From: Dryas octopetala
Lineage: Eukaryota; Streptophyta; Magnoliopsida; Rosales; Rosaceae
DNA length: 64,000 nucleotides
Direction of reading: 5' to 3'
Assembly: GCA_963921425.1 (NCBI GenBank)
Contig: OY992839.1
Coordinates: 3,350,501 to 3,414,500, forward strand
Shown: in pieces, positions 22,047 through 35,694 of the stretch
Layout: each line of letters begins with the position of its first letter
Position numbering within the stretch: position 1 is the first letter of the stretch
The notes under the pieces: model-generated
Told to the model about the DNA's origin: nothing
Databases searched by the model: none
The model's input: only the letters and a program-made list of their open reading frames with translations
Made by a program: the position numbers and the translations under genes

Positions 22047-24437
22047 TAATATATCTTCATGAACTTGTATGATCGAATATTTGTAACCTTTTCAATTATT
22101 GTTTATGTGATAAAAACAAAAATCCATAATTCAGCGGGCTCCAGAGTCCAGACCTTTGGTTTGTGTCACGTGACCACCTCCCAGCTGTGGTGTCCTCTGA
22201 AAGGTTGCGACCATGCATAGTCCTTTAATTAGAACACGTAAAACTCTAACAAACATTAGATTTAGTGGCAAAAAAAAAAAAACTCTAACAAACATTAGTG
22301 GCCCAAAAAAAAAAACACTCTTAACAAACATTGGATGCCTTTACATATATTATGTGTCATCCTCATCATCAATTACTTTGATCAAACACTTGGCGTGCAG
22401 AATTACTAATGATGGGAGTATGGGACTGACTTTTGCTCACCACCACAACAATGCACGCCTACTTCGATTAATATTCCTCTTCATCAATTTAATCAGCAGT
22501 ACTGTCACAAACATTAGTGGCCAAAAAAAAAAAATCAGCAGTACTGTCACAATGATTTACCTCTAAAAGCTGAAATTTTACCATGTCACAATGATTCATA
22601 TTGTAGCATTTATAGCTATTTGGATATATATATATATATACCAATTTTTAGAAGATATAGAAATATATATCCCACAATGTATGACACACAAGATGTTTAG
22701 TATCGTGGATTTATAACATTTTCTGGGTGTATTAAGTTGAATAAAAATATTAGACATAAAACAATTTGCGTATGAATATTTGAAGTCAAAAGTTCGGTTT
22801 TTGCCCTCTCCTTTTAGAAAAATACTTATATGCATGCTATAAGCCTATAAGTACGCCAATTTGCCTTTTTCAAAAAAATTAAGAAATCACCAAGTTGTCA
22901 TGCTATGTCACAATAGGATTGTTGTTTTTATAAGGAAACTAATTTTGACTTCAAAAAGCATATTCAAACCTTCGAATGCACTCCTATGTAAGATCAACCA
23001 CCAATCCTTAACTTTAGGATCCTGCTCTCCATGCATATATATACATGGTTATGCTTGTGACAATACATGCTGCATTGTCATCTATGTTTTAGTGACTTTG
23101 ACTTGAACCAAAAGTCTTTTTGTTTGCATCTAGGGCAAAGGAATGGTGGTGGTGGTGGTGGTGGTGGAAGACATCATATCAAACCAAATTATCATATCAT
23201 ACCAATGTAAATAATGATATGTGGTCGGACCCATTCGGCCCTAATACATTAATAACATTAAGATGACCCACTAGAGGTAGTGGGTAATCATAAATCACAA
23301 AATTATCAAAAGTGGCCATAACCTCTCCCTATCCAAATTGTGATTAATTATTCTCTTTCTTTTTGACCCTTTCTTTGTTTTTTCTTCCTCACGTGCATAG
23401 TGCAAATTTTCCCAAAAGGCAAAGCTATTTTTCTATCTTCTACCCTTAAACATAAGGGGTAATTAGAGATCTTCATCTTTTGACCATTGGATTTGGAGCT
23501 GCTACCCCATAAATAGACCTTTCTCTTATGGCTTTGTTGTTTCAAGTGGCTAATGGTTGATGCTAATTCTTTATTTATACTTTTAGTAGCAAGTCATAAT
23601 TAGCTGTAAGGGTAAACAAAGATTCAAGTAGTATATATGTAGAAGCGTCCTCAAAACACACCTCTCCAATAACCAAAATTTTTTTTACACAATTCACTAT
23701 CTCATCGAGATCTTTAATAAATATCAAATATGTGTAATTATTCGTAAATTGCATGATAAAGCCTGATTATGGAATGAGTCAAGATATTTTTAGCTGAAGG
23801 AATTTTATTTTGTTACAAACTGAAGGAATATTTTCTGACAAAAACAAAAGACTCAGGGAATATTTCACTTTTTTTATCGTTACAACTTACAACTTACAGG
23901 GGACAAAAAAGTAAAATATGTCAAAGTTGTCAAACTAATAAAACTACTTTTTATTTTTCCCGCGTTTTTTTGCCTGGTGCTGGTGAGAGGTTTTGACTTT
24001 GTTTGTGAACAGTGAACAAAGTTACAAGCCCCTCCTTTCTGTGCTCCTCTTTCTTCAGTATAATACTATTAATATTATGCGAAAGGAAAACAGCACCCCC
24101 TCCTTTAATTTAAAAACACATTTAATCCAAGAGAGAGCAACAAAAACAGGAAGAGATTATGCAAGATTTTGAGTGTGACTGTGTGACTGAGTGTGATACT
24201 AAAACCCAAAAAAAAGGCAGAAAGCATGACCCACCAAAGAGGCCCATTTGCTTTGGACAATTGCAATCTATGTTTGAACACCACCTGTTTGACGAAAATG
24301 GCCAAAGAGGTTCACCTACAGCAACATCTCCCACTGGGTCTCTGTCTCTCTTCCCAAATTACTCTCTCAACCCCACCATCCTTTTTTCTTTGCCCTGACA
24401 TTCCAATTTTCTCTTCTGGGTTACCACCTTTCTCTCC
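22047..24437. other. Intergenic DNA and NPH3-gene promoter
   Basis: No gene recognised. At 22225-22340 and 22500-22560 a unit of the type ACAAACATTAGTGGC plus poly-A is repeated four times with variation, partly joined to a doubled GCAGTACTGTCACAA. There is a (TA)n at 22627-22640 and a (GGT)n run at 23143-23166. The stretch 24050-24437 is CT- and A-rich and probably contains the promoter and leader of the downstream gene. Confidence 0.5.
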
Positions 24438-25223
24438 ATGGACCGCGGTGACAAGCATCAACAGCAGCAGCAGCAGCAGCACTCTTTGGCTAAGAGTTCG
24501 CGGCAGCAGCGATACAATGAATGGTTTGTTGGTTGTTTTTTTCTGTGTGGTTTTGATGTTGTAATTCACTTGAGTATTTCCCATCTTCTTCTTTGAGTAT
24601 TACCTGAATGATACTGTCAGTGGTATGTTTGATATCTCTTTGTGCTTTGATCTTGTAATTTATTCCTGTTCTACTATTACTTTTATGGCTGTCACAGGCA
24701 GTGCATAGCTTTTCATTTATTTGTTTGCCATTTATTTTTTCTGTGGTTTTGTTGCTCTTTCTCTGTTCTGATGACTTATGTCATAGTATTAGTGGACTTG
24801 AGGTTACTGCGTTCATTGCCAAACTTCATAGTTGTCTTTTTCAATTGTTTCTTGACTACTCTGGAAAGTTTTATATCAATGTAAAGTGTTAATAAAATTA
24901 CTTGTTTTCAATAATAATTCTAACTGCTTACTGTCTGATTTTTTGTGATTTTTTTCTCTTCATATGTATTTTAGAAAGAGAGCTTTAAATTCTATTAATT
25001 AGTGTAATTTCAGATAGCTGCAATTGTCTCTTGTATTAGTGTGTGGTTGTTATATTCTGTAGGATTTTCCGCGATGTTCCTAGCGATATTACAATAGAAG
25101 TGAGTGGAGGGGCTTTCTCACTACATAAGGTAACTATTTACGTTATTTTTGCGTTGTTTTGTTTACTTTTCAATTCATCATTATTTTCTGCTTGGAAACA
25201 GATTCATCAAAATGACTCTTGCA

Positions 25224-25273
<50 letters not shown>

Positions 25274-27360
25274 AAATTTTAATGCAATAATCAGAGGATG
25301 CTGTAACATGACTTGCAATTTCACTGTCTTGATGGACTTCTGATAATGTGTTATTTTTTAATGCAGTTCCCTCTTGTCTCTCGAAGTGGGCGAATCCGAA
25401 AGTTAGTTGCTGAACATAGGGATTCTGATATCTCAAGGGTGGAGCTAGTTAATCTACCAGGAGGTGCTGAATCATTTGAATTGGCAGCAAAATTCTGTTA
25501 TGGTATCAACTTTGAAATCACATCTGCAAATGTTGCTCAGCTGTGTTGTGTTTCTGATTACCTTGAAATGACCGAAGAGTTCTCAAAAGATAATCTTGGT
25601 TCACGTGCCGAAGAATATCTTGAAAGCGTCGTTTGCAAGAGTCTTGAAATGTGTGTTGAAGTTTTGCAACAATGTGAAATGTTACTCCCCCTAGCTGATG
25701 AGCTGAGAATAGTTTGCCGGTGCATAGATGCAATAGCCTCAAAGGCTTGTGTAGAGCAAATCGCTTCAAGCTTCTCACGCTTGGAGTATAGCAGCTCAGG
25801 GAGGCTTCACATGAACAGGCAAACCAAATGTGATGGGGACTGGTGGATAGAAGATCTTTCTGTTCTTCGGGTTGACTTGTACCAAAGAGTCATAACAGCC
25901 ATGAAATGTCGTGGAGTCCGCCCTGAGAGTATTGGTGCATCTCTTGTGAACTATGCCCAGAAGGAGTTGACAAAGAAGTCCAGCTTATGGAACCCCTCTA
26001 GCCAGACAAAAGTTGATGTAATTTCAGTTTCATATGGGCATGAAAAACTTGTGGTTGAGACAATTGTCAGCCTTCTGCCTGTTGAGAAACTTGCTGTTCC
26101 AATCAATTTCCTTTTCGGGCTTCTGCGAAGTGCTGTAATGCTTGATTGCACAATTGCTTGCAGACTTGATCTGGAGAGGAGGATTGGGTCCCAGTTGGAT
26201 ATTGCTACTCTTGATGACCTTCTGATCCCATCTTTCAAGCATGCAGGCGATACTTTATTTGATGTGGATACAGTGCATAGGATTTTAGTTAACTTTTCTC
26301 AGCAAGATGATAGTGAAGAAGATATGGAAGATGCCTCCGTTTTTGAATCTGATAGTCCTGACTCGCCTTCCCAAACTGCTTTGTTTAAAGTTGCAAAGTT
26401 GGTGGACAATTACCTTGCTGAAATAGCCCCTGATGCAAACCTGAAGCTTGCTAAATTTTTAGTCATTGCTGATGCTTTACCTGCACATGCACGAACTGTT
26501 CATGATGGGTTATATCGAGCCATTGATATTTATTTAAAAGTATGTTTTTCTTCTTCGTCTCAATTAAGATGTTTTTCTATTTACAGAAAGCTAGTTGGAA
26601 GGGGGGGAGGGGGGGAATATAAGTTAAATGTTATCATACTAAGTTTCCCACTCAACTAAGTTTCATTATGCAGTATGCTTTAGTAATGCACAATGTCCAT
26701 GTTTTCTAGTTATCACTCAGATAAGAAGACAATATAAGTTTTCTTGCGATAATAAAAGGCCCAGGGTAGAAAGGCACCATTCATTCATTAGTTTACATTT
26801 AATTATATATGTTCTTTCTCCGACAGGCCCATCAAGGTTTATCAGATACAGACAAGAAGAAGCTCTGCAAACTGATTGATTTCCAAAAGCTCTCACAAGA
26901 AGCTGGTGCACACGCTGCACAGAATGAGCGCCTCCCCCTCCAGTCAATAGTACAAGTGCTTTATTTTGAGCAAATAAGGCTCAGAAATTCCCTAGGCTGC
27001 TCCAATGGTGATGATGAACCCAAACCACTGCACCAGTCATGGCGGATCAGCAGTGGTGCACTCAGTGCAGCGATGTCTCCACGAGACAACTATGCATCAT
27101 TGAGGAGAGAAAACCGTGAACTAAAACTCGAGCTTGCTCGGCTACGGATGAGACTAAATGATCTTGAAAGAGAACATGTCTGTATGAAGAGGGATATGGA
27201 AAAGTCTAACTCTCGTAAATTTATGAGCTCTTTCTCTAAGAAAATTGGCAAGCTGAGCTTCTTTGGACATAGTTCTTCAAGGGGATCCACTTCTCCATCC
27301 AGGCATTCATATAGAACTGATTCTAAGGTGATTGAGAGAACGTGTGCAAGCACAGATTAG
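24438..27360 (+). CDS. BTB/POZ-NPH3 family protein (At5g48800-like)
   Basis: Four exons: 24438-24523, 25063-25129, 25367-26539, 26827-27360; 619 residues. The start MDRGDKHQ is followed by a poly-Gln tract from CAG repeats. The BTB/POZ domain begins at residue 29 (IFRDVPSDITIEV, SLHKFPLVSRSGRIR). The NPH3 domain runs from about 209 (DWWIEDLSVLRVDLYQRVI) to about 495, with its signature LPLQSIVQVLYFEQ. A coiled coil follows at about 535-562 (RRENRELKLELARLRMRL), then a Ser-rich basic tail. Domain order and length match NPH3/RPT2-like proteins, many of which act as substrate adaptors for CUL3 E3 ligases at the plasma membrane. From memory the closest Arabidopsis protein is At5g48800, whose specific role I do not know. 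A (CT)n tract lies in intron 2. Confidence 0.95.
25229..25268. repeat. (CT)n microsatellite in intron 2 of the NPH3-family gene
   Basis: About 18 CT units followed by TG repeats, inside the intron 25130-25366. Open frames of Ser-Leu or Arg-Glu repeats over it are artefacts. Confidence 0.85.
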
Positions 27361-27855
27361 GCAATTCACATTACCAGGAATTTTTTCACGTTTTGTTAAG
27401 TAAGTGCACGCCATGTTCATTGTGCCTTTTTACTATATTATGCTTTTTTGGCCACCCTGTAAATAAGATTGGGTGCTTTGAGTCAGGAATAGCGGGTAAA
27501 GCTTCTTGATTGCAAGTGATGCTTTTGAGTGAGTACAGTTTTGACATTTGTTTAAACTTTAAATCATTTAGTAACTTTTAAATTAGCATGCAGGATTCTC
27601 ATTTACAGTCATTCTGATTGGCTTGATGTTTATATAGAAAAATTCTACTTTGATTGTAAATGTAGCAAGTGCATGGCAGCTGGAGAAGTAGCTTCATGTT
27701 AATTAGTATATAGACACTATGCTGGTCCTCTGGATATATAGAAAAAAAACAAATGGAAGTATAAATCTATATGACTGCTCTAGCAAGGTAACAAGCATTG
27801 GTGCATAATCAACATACAAAACATGGTTTAAAGAATGACTGTTGGAATCATCAAT
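27361..27855. other. 3' UTRs of convergent NPH3 and DUF4228 genes
   Basis: About 495 bases of AT-rich DNA between two facing stop codons. No coding or repeat structure seen. Probably the overlapping or adjacent 3' ends of both transcripts. Confidence 0.5.
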
Positions 27856-28641
27856 TTAAGCAGAGCCTGGAAACTGCACCCGTTGATCAGTGACCTTGCT
27901 TTCCCGCTCCTCATCCTTGTCTGACAAGACAAAAGCTACCTTAAAATGAAGCAACTTACGAGCACTGTCAGGTTTTCTTAAACAAGATTTCAACATGGTG
28001 ACCTGTTTACTTTTTGCAAACTTAAGATCACCATCTACTTTTCTAGGAGCATTGGCAGTCATGCCATTGATGCTATAATCATTTTCTTTAGCATATCGAG
28101 TCTCAATTTTTGAATATATCTTTGATTGTCGTTTGTCAAACAAGTCTGTCCAGAACCCAACTTGGAGATCGGTTTGGGGTCCTCTGTCAGGTTCTTGGTC
28201 AGTAGGGCTTACAGTGGCACAAGAAGAAAGGTTCATAAACTGATTCTTAAGCCTTCTTCTGTGCTCTCGGTTCTTTGGTGTCATCCCAGCATATGCCTTT
28301 GGTGGGGAGGTTTCTTTAGACACCAGCTGTTGCTGACCACGATCCTTATGACATGTTCTTTGCTTCGAAGAAGACGAAGGTTGATCATCACAGTGCTCTC
28401 TGGCTTTCAGCAACTGATAGATTGTGCGGTTGGGAACTATGAAGAACACTCTTCCAGGGGTCAAAACTGCTTCAGGCTTAACCACAATCCATGGGAATTC
28501 GAAGATGTCAGGCCTAGTGATGCAGTGCCTGGGGTACCTTGTCAACACCTCAGCAGCAGTTACTGGTTCCTTGTGAACCTCCACACGCCTTCCCGGACGC
28601 ACCAATTTCAGTACACCCTTCTCCCCTGCTATGGTTCCCAT
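27856..28641 (-). CDS. DUF4228/PADRE-domain protein
   Basis: Intronless minus-strand gene of 261 residues. The first 80 residues match the DUF4228 (PADRE) pattern: MGT start, basic GRRVEVHKEPVTAAEVL, the RYPRHCITRPDIF block, then VLTPGRVFFIVPNRTIYQLL. The rest is hydrophilic, with a basic region (KNREHRRRLKNQF), a WTDLFDKRQ block and a C-terminal conserved CLRKPDSARKLLHFKVAF stretch. PADRE proteins are a large plant family. Some members respond to pathogens or abiotic stress, and the biochemical function is unknown. The tail is longer than in the smallest members. I do not assign a symbol. The gene is downstream of cytochrome b5 on the same strand with a separate promoter region. Confidence 0.85.
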   Translation of the reverse strand: MGTIAGEKGVLKLVRPGRRVEVHKEPVTAAEVLTRYPRHCITRPDIFEFPWIVVKPEAVLTPGRVFFIVPNRTIYQLLKAREHCDDQPSSSSKQRTCHKDRGQQQLVSKETSPPKAYAGMTPKNREHRRRLKNQFMNLSSCATVSPTDQEPDRGPQTDLQVGFWTDLFDKRQSKIYSKIETRYAKENDYSINGMTANAPRKVDGDLKFAKSKQVTMLKSCLRKPDSARKLLHFKVAFVLSDKDEERESKVTDQRVQFPGSA

Positions 28642-30230
28642 TGCCAGTTTATATTTCTTGGCAAATATAGGACAAAAGAAAACTGAGGGAAGAGGGAAAA
28701 AGAGACTGCATAAGTATTCTACTTATAATTCCTCACCTCACTAGATGATAAAATACAGGCGGCAAATCTTATGATGATTCCTCGGTGAACAAGAAATTTG
28801 GCCGGAAGAATTTGATTCAATAGGATGATCTATTTTGTAGTTTGTACAGATGGATCCGCAGTCATTTTTCTATTAATTAAACACAACCATATGATTTCAT
28901 ATTTTAAGTCACAAAACTACATGGCCATATCCGTAGGCTGGTGTTCAAAATATCCAAGAGGCAGTGGTGAAGTCAAAGCAGCCTCAAGAGCATTGGATTG
29001 TTCGAATTTAAGAGTGAGTGACATTGTGACAACATTATGAACAGAACCTGAGTACATAATGCACAATAAATTAACAAGAATATAGCTGCAATGATCCAAT
29101 GAGCGACCTTGAAATCACCCCTCACGTTGACATTGAGAGGTTAATGTGATTCACGCGCATATTAATTCATTGATCACTATTATGCTCCTCTTCCACAGTT
29201 TTCACTTGATCGAACTTCGAAGTTGTTTTTCTCTTTTTATTTTGCCTTCTGGCTTTTGCTACTTATTTTATTAATCAAATTATCAAAGAAAACATGGGTT
29301 TGATTCGATGGATCACTAATAAAGTTAAAAGGGTTGCTATGTACATATCCAAAAATTGGATCACTACACTCATTAGTCATTACACAATGTTCTAAAATTT
29401 TCAAGTTATCCACACATTTTTTTAGAAATACTTAAAAAAAAAAAAAAAAAGTGGTGGGAGGCCATGCTAGCAATTAAGATGGAGGGTGGCCTCCATTTCC
29501 ATAGAACCCGACTTCATCTCCATAGAGGATATCGGGCTTCGATGGAGGGTGGCCTCCATTTCCATAGAACCCGACTTCATCTCCATAGAGGATATCGGGC
29601 TTCGATCTTGGAGATGGAGGTCATGACCAGCCATGTGGCTGGCATGGCTTTGTTTTGTTTTTTGTTTAAACTTTGATTTCTTAATTAAAGGAAAATGGGT
29701 GAAGGCAAGATTGGAAAGTTAAAAAGAAAAATGTTAGGTGTAGACTGTAGTGATAAAGTTCTTGGGTGTAAATTGCAACTATAGCTAAACCTTCCCGAGC
29801 ACCTGAATCAGGTCCAATAAAGAATCACAATTTCTGTGCAATGGGCCTTGATCAGGGGCCCGATTCGTCCTAATTGGATCACGTCGAAAATGCACCATAC
29901 TTGGCATCAAAACAAATCCGTTATCCTATCAGTTCAACGACATGTCGTATTCATGAAGAAGCATCGAACAAGACCAAAGCAGCTCACGAAGTCCAAGTTT
30001 GTAATGACAAAAAAAAATAAAAAAGTCCAAGTTTGTGAGACCACCAAAAGATATGTATACTAACTGCAAAGCAGAAAGAAGCAGGCACAAACTCATTATC
30101 AGAAAGAAGTCAAATATCCTAACATCCCTTGATCAGGAACAGTTCCAAAACACAAAAACTGACAAAGGGTCTTCCAACCCTGACAAAAACTTATTGGAAA
30201 GATTTTTCAATTCTCTTTTGGGTTCAACAT
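28642..30230. other. Intergenic DNA between DUF4228 and cytochrome b5 genes
   Basis: Upstream region of the DUF4228 gene and 3' region of cytochrome b5, both on the minus strand. It holds the 63-bp tandem repeat at 29479-29604 and a poly-A run near 29434-29451. No gene recognised. Confidence 0.5.
29479..29604. repeat. 63-bp tandem duplication
   Basis: Two consecutive 63-base units, 29479-29541 and 29542-29604, starting ATGGAGGGTGGCCTCCATTT and ending near GATATCGGGCTTCG, with no mismatch seen. The unit length is a multiple of three, so the 70-codon frame across it shows a duplicated peptide. I see no evidence that it is translated. Confidence 0.9.
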
Positions 30231-31513
30231 TTACGCTGTTCTTTCTTTGGTATAGAAACGGACGCCAAACGCCATACCCAAAATTATCAGGGGCACAAGG
30301 AACTGGAGGAGTCTGATGATGAAGTCCGGTGTCTTGTCCTGATTATAGTGAGGTTGCTTCGGAGGAGTGTACTTTGTAGTCGTGGGAATGGACGATGTAT
30401 CGATGTCTCCAACATAAAATTCGTCCATCATTGCTCTAGCAGTGGTACTGTGGCCAACATCCTCAAAATCATCACTTGCATCCTTCCCTGCAAACCATAG
30501 ATCACATTAAGGCCGCAAATCAAATTGAGGGCATCAACAAGTTTCTGCAGTAGTTGTCAAACCTGTGGCTGACAGTAAGACCTCATCACCACCAGGATGG
30601 TCCTCCAAGAATTTTGTCACATCATATACCTGTTCCAACACATTGTCACATTGTAATTAGTCTGCCCTCCCTTAACAATAAACTTCTTCTATATTGCTTC
30701 TAGTCCAAACATATGAGATCAAGAATCAAAATTTAATCGTCTATTTACAGATTCTACAAACTGCTTGATTTACAGATTCTACATTCTTTACAAACATAAC
30801 CTAAAAAGTATCATCTATTTTTTAATAGAGATCAATCTGTATTGTAAGCACAAACTACCACATTTTCAGCCAAGAAATTCAATAAAAACGAACAAACAAC
30901 CGCACATTCACCACCAGAGTAGATGAAGCTTCCATAAGTTCAATGACATTTATCATCGTGACAACACTGATGTTTATTAATTATCAATCTGATTCATGTC
31001 AATCTAAATCAGCCATCTGGACCTTTTTTTTTTTTTTTTTTGAGGCAATCTTAGAAATGCATTGTAAGGTCCCATATCATCCTGATTTAATTACTACTAT
31101 AATTTGACAGAGCAATTCACAACTTGCTGACTATATACAAGGATAAAATAAGTATTATTTCACATACAAACATAACCCTCCAAATATAAACTAGTATTCA
31201 ACTATAGCAGTCAAAAGACTCAAAACTCACAAGCAAATAATTTACAAAATCTATAAAAAAACCCCAGATCCAATCAGAGTAAACCCAATGAAACTCAACC
31301 ATAAACGATGCAACAAGAACAGGTTCAATCACAAACACAAAGACTTTAACACAACCCATGAATATTAACCAAAAAAACACAACCCATGAAGGAATATGAC
31401 CATTTTTGACAGAGAATACACTATACCTTGCCATCAATGACGAGCCAGCAGTCTTTGCGGTCGTTGTGCTCAGAGACCTCAGCCAAACTGTAGACCTTGC
31501 TGTCTCCGCCCAT
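30231..31513 (-). CDS. CB5: Cytochrome b5, ER tail-anchored
   Basis: Three exons: 31513-31427, 30629-30563, 30487-30231; 136 residues. The haem-binding domain covers residues 1-78, with axial ligands His40 in the HPGGDE motif and His64 in VGHS. A hydrophilic Pro/Thr linker is followed by a C-terminal membrane anchor at about 110-130 (LLQFLVPLIILGMAFGVRFY) and a short basic tail, the usual ER tail-anchor layout. Cytochrome b5 passes electrons from NADH-cytochrome b5 reductase to desaturases, hydroxylases and P450s. Plants have several isoforms. From memory this resembles Arabidopsis CB5-D (At5g48810), also suggested by the neighbouring genes. Start and all splice sites are clear. Intron 1 is about 800 bp. 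Confidence 0.96.
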
Positions 31514-32546
31514 TGCCTGAGGAGAGTCTGTTTAACTTTTAAGACTTTGAAACCGATCAAAACTTTGTGCAGCCTCGCACTCGCTCACAGAGACTGCGTG
31601 GATTTGAAAGCGAAAAGTAAAGAGAGAGGTGGTTTGGTGAGGCCGAGAACAAATTTGATTGGGAATGGGCCAATGGGGGTAAGTAAAGGTGGGATGGCTT
31701 AGTCTCCACCAACCACCAAATCACCATTCACCTATGTGTCTTTTTAGCTAATTTTATAATTTTGGCCTATTGCTTTATGGAATTTCCTATTTCACCTCAT
31801 TCTTTATTTTGTTTTTTATCTTTTACCTAATAACTTTTTTGTTCCTTTTTTTACCCTCTCTCTCTCTCTCTCACTCTTTTTTTATTTATGGAGAATCAAT
31901 GTTTTAGCAGAAAACATGTTGTGGAGGCTTATAACTCTAATGGTAAAGCTCTTATGATCAAGTCATGAAATCATCCCCAAATACACCATGGATGTGATGA
32001 TCATGATTCATCGATGAGATAAGGGTAATTTCGAGATAAGTTAGTTCCTAAGTTTATAAAAGGTGACATTCCAATATAATTGTTGACAGTTAATTATATT
32101 TGATCAAATTATATAAAAGTGAATATTATCTGTAATCATATTCTAAGAAGTGGTCTACATAGGATTTAAATAGTTTTTTTTATTCATGAAATGTTAAGAA
32201 ATCTCAGCACATGTCATATGTCTGATGACACACCAAGGATATATGGTAGCTAGCTGTCTAGCTCTCGATAGTTGAGTACTATCATACATGCCCTGTGATC
32301 AAATAAACTAAACCATGCATGTAACGTCGTAAAGATCAACAACTAAATCCCACCAAAAAACAAAAGATCAACAACTAAAGAATATTTTTTAAAAAATATA
32401 GAGATATATATATATATTTGGTATTAATTTATAAGCAAACACTCGTTTTCATATCCAAATTACTCTAAATGGATTGTTCCCCTCAATACTACTTAAAAAA
32501 TGATACATCCTTGGTGCCTTGTAGGTGGTGAATCACACAACATATA

Positions 32547-32862
32547 TGACATGTTTACTAATTTATAATTGGGTTATGAAAAATTGAATTGAGGAGAAAT
32601 TAGAATCCAGATTTCCATTGAATCTGTTTACTAAACTATATAAAATAAAAATAGGAATGAAAAATGAAAAAAAAAATGGACTCATGATAGATTGTTTCTC
32701 CAGCAATCAGAATACCACTTTCTACCTAAGAATCCAATTTCTCCAAAATAAAGAGTTGAATTCTTGATATCATGTGGGCCTCACTTATATTTTTATTCAT
32801 ATATGGTTAGTAAATACATGAGTAATTCATAATCGGAATCCAACGAATTAGTAAACATGCCA
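32547..32862. mobile_element. Fold-back MITE, about 316 bp
   Basis: Left TGACATGTTTACTAATTTAT and inverted right TGGCATGTTTACTAATTCGT form 16-bp terminal inverted repeats with one mismatch. Inner blocks (TTTACTAA...) repeat in inverted form. ATA on both sides could be a 3-bp target duplication, as in PIF/Harbinger-like MITEs, but this is weak. It sits immediately upstream of the RPL13A site II motifs. Confidence 0.6.
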
Positions 32863-32884
32863 ATAAAGTGGACGATGAGCAAAT

Positions 32885-33040
32885 TGGGCCGGCATTGAAA
32901 AAATTTTAACTCGTAAGATACAAGGCCCAATTCCCAGCCCAACAAGGCAGCTTCTAATTCTATAGAAGATTCGGTATAAAATTGCCGGACCCGAGCCCAA
33001 ACCCGGATGCAGGGTCCTCCGGTCCGCCCAAAAACCCTAG
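32885..33040 (+). promoter_or_regulatory. Site II motifs and telo-box of the RPL13A promoter
   Basis: TGGGCC at 32885-32890, GGCCCA at 32924-32929 and AGCCCA at 32936-32941, then the telo-box AAACCCTA at 33032-33039, about 90 bases before the start codon. This combination is the known promoter signature of plant translation-machinery genes. Assignment rests on motif identity and position. Confidence 0.7.
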
Positions 33041-33092
33041 CTCCGAGTCCTCTTATAGCCTCGTATCACAGTCACAGTCACTGAGAGAGTGA

Positions 33093-34532
<1,440 letters not shown>

Positions 34533-34561
34533 ATTCTAGGGACTGAGTAGTGTTTTGAGTA

Positions 34562-34791
34562 GTGTCATACAGTTTTGTGGAGGATTACATCTTAATGAGT
34601 TTCTTGTCATGTTTCTTGTTTGTTCCATCATCGATCCTTAAATCCCATAATTTTTCAATGGCCAAGTTGTTTACTTGTGTCATACAGTTTTGTGGAGGAT
34701 TACATCTTAATGAGTTTATTGTCATGTTTCTTGTTTGTTCCATCATCGATCCTTAAATCCCATAATTTTTCAATGGCCAAGTTGTTTACTT
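34562..34791. repeat. 115-bp tandem duplication in the RPL13A 3' region
   Basis: Units 34562-34676 and 34677-34791 both begin GTGTCATACAGTTTTGTGGA and end GTTGTTTACTT. I see one difference (TTTCTTG versus TTTATTG). A few bases (GTGTCA) start a third partial unit. It begins 30 bases after the stop codon, so it probably lies in the 3' UTR. The open frames across it are not coding. Confidence 0.95.
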
Positions 34792-35694
34792 GTGTCAAAT
34801 GTAGAATGCTTCTTATATGATTTTGGTCTACTTGTATGGGTTGATTTCTTGGTTTCTTTGTTGCAGTATCATGTGTTTTAACATGACCATATTAATGTGG
34901 TGTTGTGGAACTTGAATGGGGGTGTTTTGTGTTAATTTATTTAGGGCAATGAAATGTGCGTTTCTAAAATGTAATTGCAACCAAGCTCATTTCAACTGCA
35001 AAATTGCAGTCATGATGGTCAAGTAGTTTAGTTATCCAAGAACCAAATTTTGTTCTACAAAATTCAAACTCTCTCTAGATCTCTTTAATGCTTTGCAAAT
35101 TAAAACCAATAATAATAATTCATGCACTGCATTTGAGTTTGGCTGAATGTCCGGAATGACCTCCATCCCACCTAGCACGTTTTCTCCGGGTTAGCATAAA
35201 GTGGTACCTTTGGATAACCACACGTTATTCACGACGGTTAAAGGTATCACCATTAGCAGGAGGGGCAGTACCCAAGCCGCATGGCTTGTTTCCAGCTTCA
35301 AACCCTGTTTATTAATTATTTATTTTAGAAAAAATAAAGAAAAATTAATTGAGAGAGAGAGAAAGAGTCACTCTCACTGTAGTGAAGGACAGTAACATCA
35401 CTGTAGCGAAGGACATGAATTCACTGTAGTGGTCACCGCAGGCGACAGTAACATCAGGGTGGTCTTTCGTCAACCCCTCAAGGAAACTTAAGGTGGTCAT
35501 GGTGAGTGGCTGCAGATGCAATACTATTCATTGGCTTTCTTCAGTTCCCTTCATCATAAGCAGTGACAGCAGCAGTAATACAACCAAATGGGAGTAGTCC
35601 TGGGGCTACCACTTTTACTGCACCAAAGCCAATGACCCCCTAAAATTAACCCACATATATACAGTAATTACTAATTATAACTCAAATAACCATA
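34792..35694. other. Intergenic DNA left of the MULE
   Basis: No gene recognised. The stretch 35140-35480 is less AT-rich and contains variants of CACTGTAGTGAAGGACAGTAACAT repeated three times, which looks like a transposon remnant, but I cannot classify it. Confidence 0.4.

Noticed and set aside
25170..25436. Open frames rich in Ser-Leu or Arg-Glu across intron 2 of the NPH3 gene
   Set aside because: Translation of a CT/GA microsatellite.
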